A DNA stretch of 64,000 nucleotides from Oscillospiraceae bacterium (GCA_016296505.1 JAEDJD010000001.1:1-64000), one strand, 5' to 3'; shown: positions 34,132 to 43,424, counted from the first letter of the stretch. The notes: generated from the letters alone by a model not told the origin. Numbers and translations are program-made.

Positions 34132-34353
34132 ATGGATAAACCTGAAATGAACGATCCCCTGTGCGACGTTTTCGCCACGCAGGGGATTCTTGTTGTGCTG
34201 ATTTGCATGAGCGTATTTGCACTGCATTTATGTGTACCAGCTTTTTGCTATGAACTGTTAACAGAATGGCATCGCATTGCAGAGGAGAGTCCGGAGCTTG
34301 CGATACTTGCCTTAGATGTGAAAGAATGGTTTGCTTCGATCTGTTCGGGCTGA
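34132..34353 (+). CDS. Small single-pass membrane protein preceding the site-2 protease
   Basis: A 73-residue protein starting at an ATG behind GGAGGGG. One membrane segment (about 17-38, ILVVLICMSVFALHLCVPAF) follows a short acidic N-terminus, and the tail is outside or periplasmic-like with ELLTEWHRIAEE. Not recognised. Its stop overlaps the start of the next gene by 28 bases, which suggests the two proteins act together, perhaps as an adaptor of the protease. Confidence 0.6.
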   Translation: MDKPEMNDPLCDVFATQGILVVLICMSVFALHLCVPAFCYELLTEWHRIAEESPELAILALDVKEWFASICSG

Positions 34354-34904
34354 GACTTGCGCTCGATTTCACTGCGCCGGCGCTGTTTGCATTGCTTTCG
34401 ATGTATCTTTCTCCGGCGGAGCTTTGCAGGACGGCGGCGGCTTGTCTGCTGCATGAATGCGCGCATCTGCTTGTGATTGCAAAGATCGGGAGAAAACCAA
34501 CGCTGATGCGGATTTCTGCGGCAGGACTGCGGCTGGAGACTGCCGGAACTGCCGTGATGCCGCTGCGATTATTTGCAGTGATTCTGATTGCTGGTCCGCT
34601 TGCCAATTTGCTTGCTGCTGCTGGATTTTATTTGCTAGGGATGCCGGAAGCGGCTGCTGCAAATTTGTCGCTCTGCTGTTTTAATCTGCTGCCATTCCGC
34701 AGTACGGACGGTGGTACGCTGCTAGGCGCGTACTTGGAGCAGTGCTTTCTGACGCGTGCAGCGGAACTGCCGCGGCGGCTTTTGCTTTGCATGGCAATTG
34801 GTACTGTTGCACTGATTTTGTTCGGAATGTACCGCACCGATACATGGAATATCTCGCTCTGTGGGATGATTTTATTTATGCTGACAGCAGAATTTGCAGA
34901 TTAA
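34326..34904 (+). CDS. Site-2-protease-like membrane metallopeptidase (M50, SpoIVFB-type)
   Basis: A 192-residue polytopic protein. The zinc motif is LLHECAHLLVI (HExxH) in a membrane helix at about 55, and the third-ligand region reads FNLLPFRSTDGG, where S2P enzymes have N-P-L-P/D-G. S2P enzymes cut membrane-embedded regulators within the bilayer. The frame runs upstream, but the ATG at 34326 (MVCFDLFGLRL) is the best start, coupled to the preceding small gene. In sporulators a SpoIVFB cleaves pro-sigma-K; no sporulation genes are visible here, so the substrate is unknown. Confidence 0.75.
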   Translation: MVCFDLFGLRLALDFTAPALFALLSMYLSPAELCRTAAACLLHECAHLLVIAKIGRKPTLMRISAAGLRLETAGTAVMPLRLFAVILIAGPLANLLAAAGFYLLGMPEAAAANLSLCCFNLLPFRSTDGGTLLGAYLEQCFLTRAAELPRRLLLCMAIGTVALILFGMYRTDTWNISLCGMILFMLTAEFAD

Positions 34905-35192
34905 AAGCATTTTTTGCATATTTTGAGGGGGTTGGGTGCTTGGGATTGCTTAATTATTGCGATTGTGAAATCAATTCTTGCTCGAATTGGCAAATTAAAG
35001 CAATTCCATCCATGATTTCAGGTTATTTTAAACTTTTAGGATTATAATGCAATCTGTGAAGCGGAAAACCGCTTCCGGATTGATTTCAACCCCCATTTTC
35101 CAATTTCTATTTCCCTATTCCCTAATATGTTGATTTGAGATGTACAGACGGACTGCTTCGGCGGTCCAATTTTTTTACCCCCCGGCAGACGC
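34905..35192. other. Intergenic stretch without a recognised gene
   Basis: This low-complexity, AT-rich stretch carries one 7-bp hairpin (GAAGCGG / CCGCTTC, 35058-35075) without a following T-run. No coding frame is credible. Confidence 0.5.
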
Positions 35193-35221
35193 TTGATTTT
35201 CTGAGACTGGCGTGGTATAAT
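35193..35221 (+). promoter_or_regulatory. Promoter of the MinD-like ATPase gene
   Basis: TTGATT, 17 bases, TATAAT, about 29 bases before the start codon, with AAGGAG between. Confidence 0.75.
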
Positions 35222-35249
35222 AAAAATATCAGAATAAAGGAGTGATTGG

Positions 35250-35948
35250 ATGTATCAGCCAAAGAAAATTATCGTTGTGACCGGACATTTCGGTTCGGGA
35301 AAAACGAATTTCTCCGCATCGCTTGCGCTTGCGCTTGCGGCGGCGGGCAAAAAGGTCACGGTTGTGGATTTTGATTTGGTCAATCCCTATTTTCGGACTG
35401 CCGATTTTAAAGAAGCATTTGCAAAGCGCGGTATTGTGCTGCGCGCGCCGGATTATGCGAATACCAATGTCGATATTCCGAGCGTGCAGTTTGATCTCGG
35501 CGGACTTGCCGCAGGGGAGGGCCATCTGATTATTGATGTCGGCGGCGACGAGGATGGTGCGGTTGCGCTCGGCAGATATGCACACGTTCTGAACAGCTAT
35601 GCGGAAACCGATGAGCTGGATATGCTTGGCGTAGTATCGTTCCGACGTTATCTGACGCGCACGGCGGAAGACGCGGTGGAATATCTGCGCGGCATTGAGC
35701 GTGCCAGCCGCATGAAGCTGACGCATATTGTCAATAATACAAATCTGGGCATGGAAACAACGCAGGAAATGATTGCGGAGAGTATGCCGCTTTGCGAAAT
35801 GCTATCGGAATTGCTTGCCTTGCCGATTGCCTGCGTAACGGTTCCGGATTTTATTGCGCCGCCGCAGTCAATTCCGGATGAGCTTGTCATGCGGGTACCG
35901 GTCGTGGTGCGGCTGCCATGGATGCCGAAGTCCGAAGCGGTACAATAA
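35250..35948 (+). CDS. ParA/MinD-like P-loop ATPase
   Basis: A 232-residue protein with a Walker A motif GHFGSGKTNFS at about 12-22, VVDFDLVNPYFRTAD (switch region) and LIIDVGGDEDG. It belongs to the SIMIBI class of P-loop proteins, close to MinD/CobQ types. The Walker A lacks the deviant second Lys of true ParA/MinD (KGGxGKT). In clostridia such genes often sit near oxidoreductases; here it is alone. The substrate is unknown. Confidence 0.75.
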   Translation: MYQPKKIIVVTGHFGSGKTNFSASLALALAAAGKKVTVVDFDLVNPYFRTADFKEAFAKRGIVLRAPDYANTNVDIPSVQFDLGGLAAGEGHLIIDVGGDEDGAVALGRYAHVLNSYAETDELDMLGVVSFRRYLTRTAEDAVEYLRGIERASRMKLTHIVNNTNLGMETTQEMIAESMPLCEMLSELLALPIACVTVPDFIAPPQSIPDELVMRVPVVVRLPWMPKSEAVQ

Positions 35949-35960
35949 ATAATCAAATAA

Positions 35961-35995
35961 AACAGCCGCGAGACTCTGAGAATCTCGCGGCTGTT
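35961..35995. terminator. Convergent terminator
   Basis: The 13-bp stem AACAGCCGCGAGA / TCTCGCGGCTGTT has a 9-base loop. It lies between the ATPase gene and the converging metalloprotease gene. The tract following on the minus strand (TTATTTGATTATTT) is the more T-rich side. Confidence 0.85.
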
Positions 35996-36016
35996 CGTAT
36001 ATTGAATGCTAGAGAA

Positions 36017-37144
36017 TTAGTAAATGCCAACTTCGTCAAAAGCGGTCATCAGCTCGAATACCTGTGCGGTATAGTATCTGCCGCCGGTCTGACCGAGAAC
36101 TTCAAATGCTGCTTCCTCGAATGCGTTTCTGCAATCAGTGAAAGTAACGTTGTTGGTATCAACATTGTCGTACTTGGAGAGGGACTTCAGCTAGATTTTA
36201 CCAAGCGTCTGGTTGCTGTAGCCCATCTCGTGCATCAGATATGCAGCATGAGAAATAACAGTCGAGCCTGCAACATCCGGATTGGGGTTGTCAGAACGGG
36301 AACTGTACTTTTTCCAAGTGCCATAGTTTGTCTGATACGTAGCGCCAGGCGTTCTGGGGTTCTTTGTGTTTTTCGGATTTGCGAGGTTGCGATAAGAATA
36401 ATCTCTGCTTGAGTTATTGTTGGTGAATACAGTTGCGCCAACCTTCCAGTCGCCGCGTTCGTCAGCGAGTTCAGCCATGATGTCGCTGTATGCTTCCATG
36501 AGGGCGCACGTTTCGAGGGATTTGCCGTCATAGCTATCCCAACCGAGCTGCTCGCCGGTGATCAGGTGCATATATTCGTGTGCGACGACATCTGTTGCAG
36601 AACCAAGGAACTTGAACGCGTCAGCTTTGCTTTGATCGCTGGAGCCCATGCCGAAGAACAGTGTATTGTCTTTTCCCCATGCATTTGTACGCTGACCGTC
36701 TGTGTTGCCGATTGTATAGCCGGCGATATCGTTGATGGCTACAGTAATATCGCCGCGTTTGCAGCCAATGCTGTTGAAGAAATCGTAAGCTTTTGTGGTG
36801 TTGTAAAGCGCACATTGCGCTGCCTGCGAGTAATCATAGGAACCGCTGTACAAGCCGAGGACGTTATTGTAATCGACATCAATCGTTCTCATAGGACCAG
36901 AAACGGTGCCGACAACCTTGATGCCTCTGCTCGGCTCATAGAGATAATCCTGATAGTCTTCTTTGCTTGTGCTGAATTCAAGCCGAATGGTCTGATTACG
37001 GTACTGATTCCATGTGTTCATGGATTTTGTCATGACCGTTTTCGGATAGAGACTGACGGCGCCGGCTGAAATTGCAGAGCAGAATGTCGCTGCAAGGCAA
37101 AGCGCCGAAACGGATGCGGTGATTTTCTTCAGATGTTTGCTCAT
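36017..37144 (-). pseudogene. Secreted M4 (thermolysin-like) metalloprotease interrupted by in-frame TAG
   Basis: The frame from 37144 gives 317 residues: signal peptide (1-29), a catalytic domain with HEYMH and EAYSDIMAE (zinc and glutamate ligands of M4), and the C-terminal part VISHAAYLMHEMGY. It stops at TAG 36191-36193. Reading on in the same frame gives 57 more residues (LKSLSKYDN... NNVTFTDCRNAF... YTAQVFELMTAF) that match the normal end of M4 peptidases, then TAA at 36017-36019. A single-base change of a sense codon explains it. The truncated protein lacks the last helices of the C-terminal lobe and is probably misfolded. Confidence 0.8.
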
Positions 37145-37575
37145 GATGCTTGATACTCCTTTATGTAATTATAAAATGTAATTGTGTGAATACAATACAG
37201 TGGGTACTGTATTCTGTCTATATTCTAATAGATAAAACAATCTTGCGCTACTTATATTTTGCTGTGTGTTTGTTATTTATTGCTGTTGTGTTGTAATAAA
37301 TTCATCGTAGATACGAGAGGTTTTAGCGCGGATAAGGCGAGAAGCGACAATAAAATCCTTAATTAATTGAAATAGCGAAAGTGAAAACATACGTAAAAAT
37401 AATAATATTGCGATCAAAATGCACAGCACACAGCGCGGCGGGATGTGCGGAATAACGCAGTTATCAATGTCTGAGAATAGAAAACGGCAAGATGACCTGA
37501 CAGCGCGTGAAAATGCTGAATCACCGATGAAACTGCTGCCGTTTTTTGTCAAAAGCATAGAAAATCCCAAATCCC
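37145..37575. other. Intergenic region between the M4 protease and the str cluster
   Basis: The stretch contains a probable minus-strand promoter for the protease gene (TTGTAT, 16 bases, TATAAT just before AAAGGAG) and AT-rich DNA. The remaining frames are shadows on the minus strand; no gene is supported. Confidence 0.5.
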
Positions 37576-37604
37576 TTGACATTTGACGGTAAATCATATA
37601 TAAT
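37576..37604 (+). promoter_or_regulatory. Promoter of the str cluster
   Basis: TTGACA, 17 bases, TATAAT, a perfect consensus, about 60 bases before rpsL. Confidence 0.9.
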
Positions 37605-37663
37605 ATTATGTGCGCGTGCTGTCTGGCCGCGCAAATACTACTATTTGAAGAAGGAGGAAAATC

Positions 37664-38098
37664 ATGCCAACTTTTAATCAGCTTGTTCGCAAGGGCAGAA
37701 ACACTCTGACGGAGAAGTCTACAGCTCCGGCACTTCAGAAGGGCTACAATGCACAGAAGAAGTCTCAGATCGACCTCAGCTCTCCGCAGAAGCGTGGCGT
37801 CTGCACAGCCGTTAAGACTGCGACTCCGAAAAAGCCGAACTCTGCAATGCGTAAGATCGCCAGAGTGCGTTTGACCAACGGTTATGAGGTTACTGCCTAC
37901 ATTCCGGGTATCGGTCACAATTTGCAGGAGCACAGCGTTGTGCTGATCCGCGGCGGACGTGTCAAGGATCTGCCTGGTGTGCGTTATCACATCATTCGTG
38001 GTACGCTCGATGCGCAGGGCGTGAACGGTCGTATGCAGGCTCGTTCCAAGTACGGCGCAAAGCGTCCGAAGGCAGGCAAGGCCGCAGCAAAGAAGTAA
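37664..38098 (+). CDS. rpsL: 30S ribosomal protein S12
   Basis: This 144-residue decoding-centre protein begins MPTFNQLVRKGR and has the usual core KSPKKP-like segment TPKKPNSAMRKIARVRLTNG and RGGRVKDLPGVRYH. The streptomycin-relevant lysine (K in PKKPNS) is the sensitive form. AGGAGG precedes the ATG. A 199-base spacer follows before rpsG. Confidence 0.97.
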   Translation: MPTFNQLVRKGRNTLTEKSTAPALQKGYNAQKKSQIDLSSPQKRGVCTAVKTATPKKPNSAMRKIARVRLTNGYEVTAYIPGIGHNLQEHSVVLIRGGRVKDLPGVRYHIIRGTLDAQGVNGRMQARSKYGAKRPKAGKAAAKK

Positions 38099-38297
38099 TC
38101 TATCTGATTGCTGCAAACCCAAACGTATTCGCATTTACCCACAAGGCTCTTGTGGATCATATAGATAGCATTTTCCCGATGGGGCGCGCAAACTTGCGCT
38201 TTGCTGTCTGCTGATATCTGCAATGGCGCCTGACATTGGCAGCCATGCTGCCAGTGAGTACCTGTGAATTCATCTTTTATGAAGGAGGGAAGCGAGT

Positions 38298-38768
38298 ATG
38301 CCAAGAAGAGGCAATATCGCAAAGCGTGACGTTCTGGCTGATCCGATGTACGGTTCTAAGCTCGTAACACGTCTTATCAACAACATCATGCTCGACGGTA
38401 AGAAGGGTGTCGCACAGAAAATTGTGTATGAAGCATTTGATATCGTCAAGGAAAAGACCGACCGCGATCCGCTTGAGGTATTTGAGCAGGCAATGGAGAA
38501 CATTATGCCTGTACTGGAGGTTAAGGCACGCCGTATGGGCGGTGCAACCTATCAGGTGCCGATGGAGGTTCGTCCGGAACGCCGTCAAACGCTCGGTCTG
38601 CGCTGGATTACTAAGTATTCCAGACTGCGCAGCGAAAAGACCATGAAAGAGCGTCTTGCTGGCGAGATCATTGACGCGATCAATGGTACCGGCGGCTCTG
38701 TCAAGAAGCGTGAGGATACACACAAGATGGCAGAGGCAAACAAGGCGTTTGCACACTATCGCTGGTAA
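38298..38768 (+). CDS. rpsG: 30S ribosomal protein S7
   Basis: A 156-residue primary 16S rRNA-binding protein that nucleates the 30S head. MPRRGNIAKRDVLADPMYGS and the C-terminus KANKAFAHYRW are typical. GGAGGG precedes the ATG. The 199-base gap from rpsL is long for this operon and holds two small GC hairpins, a possible site of translational feedback by S7. Confidence 0.97.
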   Translation: MPRRGNIAKRDVLADPMYGSKLVTRLINNIMLDGKKGVAQKIVYEAFDIVKEKTDRDPLEVFEQAMENIMPVLEVKARRMGGATYQVPMEVRPERRQTLGLRWITKYSRLRSEKTMKERLAGEIIDAINGTGGSVKKREDTHKMAEANKAFAHYRW

Positions 38769-38787
38769 TTTTTTTCTGCACATTTTT

Positions 38788-38820
38788 CGTCTGCCGTGCG
38801 CTGCTGGCAAGCGGCAGACG
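38788..38820 (+). other. Hairpin between rpsG and fusA
   Basis: The 9-bp stem CGTCTGCCG / CGGCAGACG has a 15-base loop and is followed by CTTTCTG. It is too weak in T content for a full terminator; partial attenuation or mRNA processing is possible. Confidence 0.4.
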
Positions 38821-38843
38821 CTTTCTGATTAGGAGGAACCAAA

Positions 38844-40937
38844 ATGCCTAGAGACTGTAGTCTTGAGCAAACACGAAACATTGGCATTATGGCTCATATC
38901 GACGCTGGAAAGACCACCACAACCGAGCGTATTCTGTTCTATACCGGCATTAACCACAAAATCGGCGATACCCACGACGGTACCGCGACGATGGACTGGA
39001 TGCAGCAGGAGCAGGAGCGCGGTATCACGATTACATCTGCTGCTACAACCGCTTACTGGAAAGAGCACAGAATCAATATCATTGATACGCCCGGTCACGT
39101 GGACTTTACTGTTGAGGTTGAGCGTTCCCTTCGCGTTCTGGACGGTTCCGTAACCGTTTTCTGCGCAAAGGGTGGTGTTGAGCCGCAGTCTGAGACTGTT
39201 TGGCGTCAGGCGGACAAGTATAAGGTTCCGCGTATGGCGTATGTCAATAAAATGGATATCATGGGCGCGAATTTCTATCGCGTCGTTGATATGATGAAGG
39301 ATCGACTCAAGTGTAATGCTGTTCCGATTCAGCTTCCGATCGGCGCTGAAAGCGATTTCAAGGGCCTGATCGACCTGCTGGAGATGAAAGCATATATCTA
39401 CGCTGAGGACGATCGCCTCGGTCAGCATATTTCTGTCGAGGAGATTCCTGCTGATATGCAGGAAAAAGCGGAGGAATACCGCTTTGAAATGATTGAGCAT
39501 ATCGTCGAGAACGACGAAGAGCTTATGGAGAAGTACCTGAACGAAGAAGAAATTTCTATTGAAGAATTGAAGCGCGGTATCCGTAAGGGTACGCTCGCAA
39601 ATACAATCGTCCCGGTTGTCTGCGGTACTTCTTATAAGAATAAGGGCGTTCAGAAGCTGCTCGACGCAATCGTCGATTATATGCCTTCTCCGCTTGATGT
39701 TCCGGCTATCACCGGTATCAATCCGAGAACCGATGAGGAGGAGACGCGTCCTTCCGATGATAACAAGCCGTTTGCTGCGCTTGCATTTAAGATCGCAACG
39801 GATCCGTTTGTCGGTAAGCTCTGCTTCTTCCGTGTCTATTCCGGTACAATCGAAAAGGGTACTTCCGTCCTGAACTCCTGCAAGAACCAGAATGAGCGTA
39901 TGGGCAGAATCCTTCAGATGCACTCCAATCACAGAAAGGATATTGATGTCGTTTACGCAGGCGATATTGCAGCCGTAATCGGCGTCAAGAACACCACAAC
40001 CGGTGATACGCTCTGTGACGAGAATTATCCGATTATCCTCGAATCTATGGAGTTCCCGGATCCGGTTATCAACCTCGCGATCGAGCCGAAAACCAAGGCC
40101 GGTCAGGAGAAAATGGGCATTGCGCTCTCGAAGCTCGCAGAAGAAGACCCGACTTTCCGTACATGGACTGACAGCGAAACAGGTCAGACCATTATCGCAG
40201 GTATGGGCGAGTTGCACCTTGAAATCATCGTTGACCGACTGCTGCGTGAGTTCAAGGTCGAAGCAAATGTCGGCGCTCCGCAGGTTTCTTATAAGGAAAC
40301 CATCCGTAAGAGCGTGAACGAGGATTACAAGCATAAGAAGCAGACGGGTGGTACCGGTCAGTACGGTCACGTGAAAATTACCGTTGAGCCGAATGAGCCG
40401 GGCAAGGGCTACGAGTTTATCAACAATATCGTCGGCGGCGCGATCCCGAAGGAGTATATCCCGGCGGTCGATGCAGGTATCAAGTCTGCGATGCAGGCTG
40501 GTATCGTCGCAGGCTATCAGGTTGTGGACGTCAAGGTTACCCTCTATGATGGTTCTTATCACGAGGTTGACTCCTCTGAAATGGCATTTAAGATTGCTGG
40601 TTCTATGGCGTTCAAGAATGCTATGCGCAAGGCTGATCCGGTTCTGCTTGAGCCGCTTATGAAGGTTTCCGTCTTTGTACCGGAGCAGTATATGGGCGAT
40701 GTCTTCGGCGACCTCAATGGACGCCGTGGTCAGATTCAGGGTCAGGAAGTTCACAACGGCGTTGCACAGATTGACGCTCTCGTTCCGCTGAGCAATATGT
40801 TCGGTTATGCAAGCGATCTTCGTTCCCGTTCTCAGGGCCGCGGTAACTACACTATGGAGCCGCATAGCTTTGCTGAAGTTCCGAAGAGCATCGCAGATAA
40901 GATCAAGAGCGAGCGCGGTCATAGCGACGAAGAATGA
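38844..40937 (+). CDS. fusA: Elongation factor G
   Basis: A 697-residue translocase GTPase. G1 is AHIDAGKTT, G3 is DTPGHVDF, and NKMD is the G4 motif. Domains II-V follow, with the domain IV segment RKSVNEDYKHKKQTGG. AGGAGG precedes the ATG. It lies in the standard order rpsL-rpsG-fusA-tuf. Confidence 0.97.
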   Translation: MPRDCSLEQTRNIGIMAHIDAGKTTTTERILFYTGINHKIGDTHDGTATMDWMQQEQERGITITSAATTAYWKEHRINIIDTPGHVDFTVEVERSLRVLDGSVTVFCAKGGVEPQSETVWRQADKYKVPRMAYVNKMDIMGANFYRVVDMMKDRLKCNAVPIQLPIGAESDFKGLIDLLEMKAYIYAEDDRLGQHISVEEIPADMQEKAEEYRFEMIEHIVENDEELMEKYLNEEEISIEELKRGIRKGTLANTIVPVVCGTSYKNKGVQKLLDAIVDYMPSPLDVPAITGINPRTDEEETRPSDDNKPFAALAFKIATDPFVGKLCFFRVYSGTIEKGTSVLNSCKNQNERMGRILQMHSNHRKDIDVVYAGDIAAVIGVKNTTTGDTLCDENYPIILESMEFPDPVINLAIEPKTKAGQEKMGIALSKLAEEDPTFRTWTDSETGQTIIAGMGELHLEIIVDRLLREFKVEANVGAPQVSYKETIRKSVNEDYKHKKQTGGTGQYGHVKITVEPNEPGKGYEFINNIVGGAIPKEYIPAVDAGIKSAMQAGIVAGYQVVDVKVTLYDGSYHEVDSSEMAFKIAGSMAFKNAMRKADPVLLEPLMKVSVFVPEQYMGDVFGDLNGRRGQIQGQEVHNGVAQIDALVPLSNMFGYASDLRSRSQGRGNYTMEPHSFAEVPKSIADKIKSERGHSDEE

Positions 40938-41059
40938 TAATTTTCGAGCATTTTGCGTGCGGTTTCCCCGTTTTTCGGTGGAAATCGACCGCAAAACAGC
41001 TTGAATTTGTGCCGGAAACAGTGAAAATATATTTGCATTGAATTTTTTTCCAAAAAGAC

Positions 41060-41088
41060 TTGCATTTTTTTCTGAAATCTGGTACAAT
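41060..41088 (+). promoter_or_regulatory. Promoter of tuf
   Basis: TTGCAT, 17 bases, TACAAT, in the 233-base gap after fusA. tuf can thus be transcribed independently of the rest of the cluster. Confidence 0.75.
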
Positions 41089-41170
41089 ATAAGGGTCAGG
41101 TCTTTGTCGTATCTTGATGATGACCGAACCCCTATTATATTACAAAATTTTTATTTAGGAGGAGATTCCA

Positions 41171-42373
41171 ATGGCAAAGGAACATTTTGAACGTACAAAA
41201 CCCCATGTCAACATTGGTACAATCGGCCACGTTGACCACGGCAAGACCACTCTGACTGCTGCGATCACCAAGACGCTTGCAATGAAGGGTCACGCAAAGT
41301 TTGAGGATTATTCCATGATCGACAAGGCTCCGGAAGAGCGTGCACGTGGAATCACAATCAATACTGCTCACGTTGAGTATGAGACTGATAGCCGTCACTA
41401 TGCTCACGTTGACTGCCCTGGTCACGCTGACTATATCAAGAACATGATCACTGGTGCTGCTCAGATGGACGGCGCAATTCTGGTTGTTGCTGCTTCCGAT
41501 GGTCCGATGGCTCAGACCAAAGAGCACATCCTGCTCGCTCGTCAGGTTGGCGTGCCGGCAATCGTTGTATTCATGAACAAGACAGACCTCGTTGACGACG
41601 AGGAGCTGATCGATCTCGTTGAGATGGATATCCGCGATACCCTGAGTTCCTATGAGTTCCCTGGCGATGACATTCCGATCGTTAAGGGTTCTGCATTCCA
41701 GGCTCTCGATTCCAAGTCCACCGATATCAATGATGCTGTCTATGCTCCGATTCTTGAGCTGATGGATGCTGTTGACTCCTACATTCCGACTCCGGATCGT
41801 AAGGCAGATCAGCCGTTCCTGATGCCGGTTGAGGATACTATGACCATTTCTGGTCGTGGTACCGTTGCTACCGGTCGTGTTGAGCGTGGTCAGATTAAGG
41901 TCGGCGAGACTGTTGAGATCGTTGGTCTGAAGGAAGAAAAGTCTTCTACTGTTATTACCGGTCTGGAAATGTTCCGCAAGACTCTGGATTATGCAGAGGC
42001 TGGCGATAACGTTGGCGCACTGCTCCGTGGTGTTGCTCGTAAGGACATCGAAAGAGGTCAGGTTCTGTGCAAGCCGGGTTCCATTCACCCGCATACCAAG
42101 TTCAAGGGTCAGGTCTACGTTCTGAAGAAGGAAGAAGGCGGTCGTCATAAGCCGTTCTTCGATAACTACAGACCGCAGTTCTATTTCCGTACAACTGACG
42201 TTACCGGTATCATCTCTCTGCCGGAAGGCGTTCAGATGTGCAACCCTGGCGACAACATCGAGATCGGCGTTGAGCTGATCACTCCGATCGCTATCGAGCA
42301 GGGTCTCCGCTTCGCTATCCGTGAGGGCGGTAAGACTGTTGGTTCTGGCGTTGTTACTTCTATTGATGAGTAA
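41171..42373 (+). CDS. tuf: Elongation factor Tu
   Basis: A 400-residue GTPase that brings aminoacyl-tRNA to the ribosome. Motifs are GHVDHGKTT, DCPGHADY and NKTD; the C-terminal domains carry KFKGQVYVLKKEEGGRH and YFRTTDVTG. AGGAGG precedes the ATG, codon use is strongly biased as expected of a highly expressed gene, and a terminator follows directly. Confidence 0.98.
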   Translation: MAKEHFERTKPHVNIGTIGHVDHGKTTLTAAITKTLAMKGHAKFEDYSMIDKAPEERARGITINTAHVEYETDSRHYAHVDCPGHADYIKNMITGAAQMDGAILVVAASDGPMAQTKEHILLARQVGVPAIVVFMNKTDLVDDEELIDLVEMDIRDTLSSYEFPGDDIPIVKGSAFQALDSKSTDINDAVYAPILELMDAVDSYIPTPDRKADQPFLMPVEDTMTISGRGTVATGRVERGQIKVGETVEIVGLKEEKSSTVITGLEMFRKTLDYAEAGDNVGALLRGVARKDIERGQVLCKPGSIHPHTKFKGQVYVLKKEEGGRHKPFFDNYRPQFYFRTTDVTGIISLPEGVQMCNPGDNIEIGVELITPIAIEQGLRFAIREGGKTVGSGVVTSIDE

Positions 42374-42385
42374 TTTCTAAGATGC

Positions 42386-42420
42386 AAAAGAGCTGAATCT
42401 ATTCGGATTCAGCTCTTTTT
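42386..42420 (+). terminator. Terminator of tuf
   Basis: The 14-bp stem AAAAGAGCTGAATC / GATTCAGCTCTTTT is followed by T on the plus strand, 12 bases after the tuf stop. Confidence 0.92.
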
Positions 42421-42442
42421 GTATGTATACACATTTAAAAGC

Positions 42443-42473
42443 ATCCCCGTACAGTAAAATACTGTACGGGGAT
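42443..42473 (-). terminator. Terminator of the cohesin-like/dockerin gene
   Basis: A perfect 14-bp stem (ATCCCCGTACAGTA with its complement) has a 3-base loop. On the minus strand it is followed by GCTTTTAAATG, 45 bases after the stop at 42519. Confidence 0.85.
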
Positions 42474-42518
42474 ATTGGTTGAAATAAGACCTTGGTTGCA
42501 GGGATTTGATACGCTGGA

Positions 42519-43424
42519 TTATTTGAAAATATCATTCCAATCGCTGGTGTTGCCCGACATGGAGTCGACATAATATTGAAGAATGCCCTGTGCGTCAGAT
42601 ACATCAAGACTGCCATTTTGAGAGGAGTCCGAAGCATATTTTGAAGCATGAATATGTACCGTGTTCATAATTTGAGCAATCTCCGTATCAGTCAGCGTCC
42701 GTGAAGCAACCTCCTGTTCCACGTAGAGCTTCAAAGTTGCCTGTGCATCCTCGATAGAAACAGAACCATCGCAGTTGACGTCACCACGCGAAAAGACGGA
42801 AAATATCAGCGGCGGGATTCTGAAATCCTTATCAACTTTAAGCTGGTGCGTCTGATCTGATATATCCAAATCTTCCTCAATGAATCCGGCGCTGTTTGTG
42901 ATAACCTTTTGACTGATATAGCATTGATAATCACCGGCAGGCGTATTTTGCGGAATGCGGTAATCAAAGGTCAGAAATGAACTATTTGCATTGCTGATTA
43001 CGCCGTTTGCATGAAATGCATCTAAATGATTGGTTTCCGGTCCAGCCCAGAGAATGATATTTGTATCATCGTCAATCAACGATTCCTGCGTATATATTGC
43101 GGTACTGTGCTTTGCAAAGAATGCGTGGAGTGGATTGCCGTCGGCGTCAAGAGCGCCGCTCGGATCAAACGTAAAGTCACCGTTTTCAATGGTAATTGGT
43201 TCATCGCTGCGAAGGATCATCCGGAGTTGCGCAATGCCGGTATAGTTGTCGATATACAGACCACCGTGAACAACTGCGTCACTGTTTGCAAGCTCGGTCG
43301 TCGTAAATACGGTTTTATCGGCTGCAAAGCGGAACGTCATGAGTGGTTCCGCTGCGATTGCTGGCATCGCGAGGAATTGCGTTGCAATCACTGCGATACT
43401 AAGCGATAGAATAGATTTTTTCAT
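42519..43424 (-). CDS. Secreted cohesin-like protein with C-terminal dockerin
   Basis: A 301-residue exported protein. The start is the ATG at 43424 behind GAGAGGAAG; a long in-frame extension upstream overlaps metG and is rejected. A signal peptide (1-25, ending AIAA) is followed by a single beta-rich domain at about 28-195 whose pattern (YIDNYTGIAQLRM, FLTFDYRIPQNTPAGDY) resembles a cohesin. A dockerin at about 220-295 has repeats GDVNCDGSVSIEDAQ and DSSQNGSLDVSDAQ separated by a long insert. One cohesin plus one dockerin is the layout of adaptor scaffoldins such as ScaC of R. flavefaciens; the cohesin call needs a profile search. Confidence 0.65.
   Translation of the reverse strand: MKKSILSLSIAVIATQFLAMPAIAAEPLMTFRFAADKTVFTTTELANSDAVVHGGLYIDNYTGIAQLRMILRSDEPITIENGDFTFDPSGALDADGNPLHAFFAKHSTAIYTQESLIDDDTNIILWAGPETNHLDAFHANGVISNANSSFLTFDYRIPQNTPAGDYQCYISQKVITNSAGFIEEDLDISDQTHQLKVDKDFRIPPLIFSVFSRGDVNCDGSVSIEDAQATLKLYVEQEVASRTLTDTEIAQIMNTVHIHASKYASDSSQNGSLDVSDAQGILQYYVDSMSGNTSDWNDIFK

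Noticed and set aside
38829..41087. Long minus-strand frame opposite fusA (752 codons)
   Set aside because: It is a shadow caused by biased codon use of the highly expressed fusA gene; no ribosome binding site or recognisable domain.
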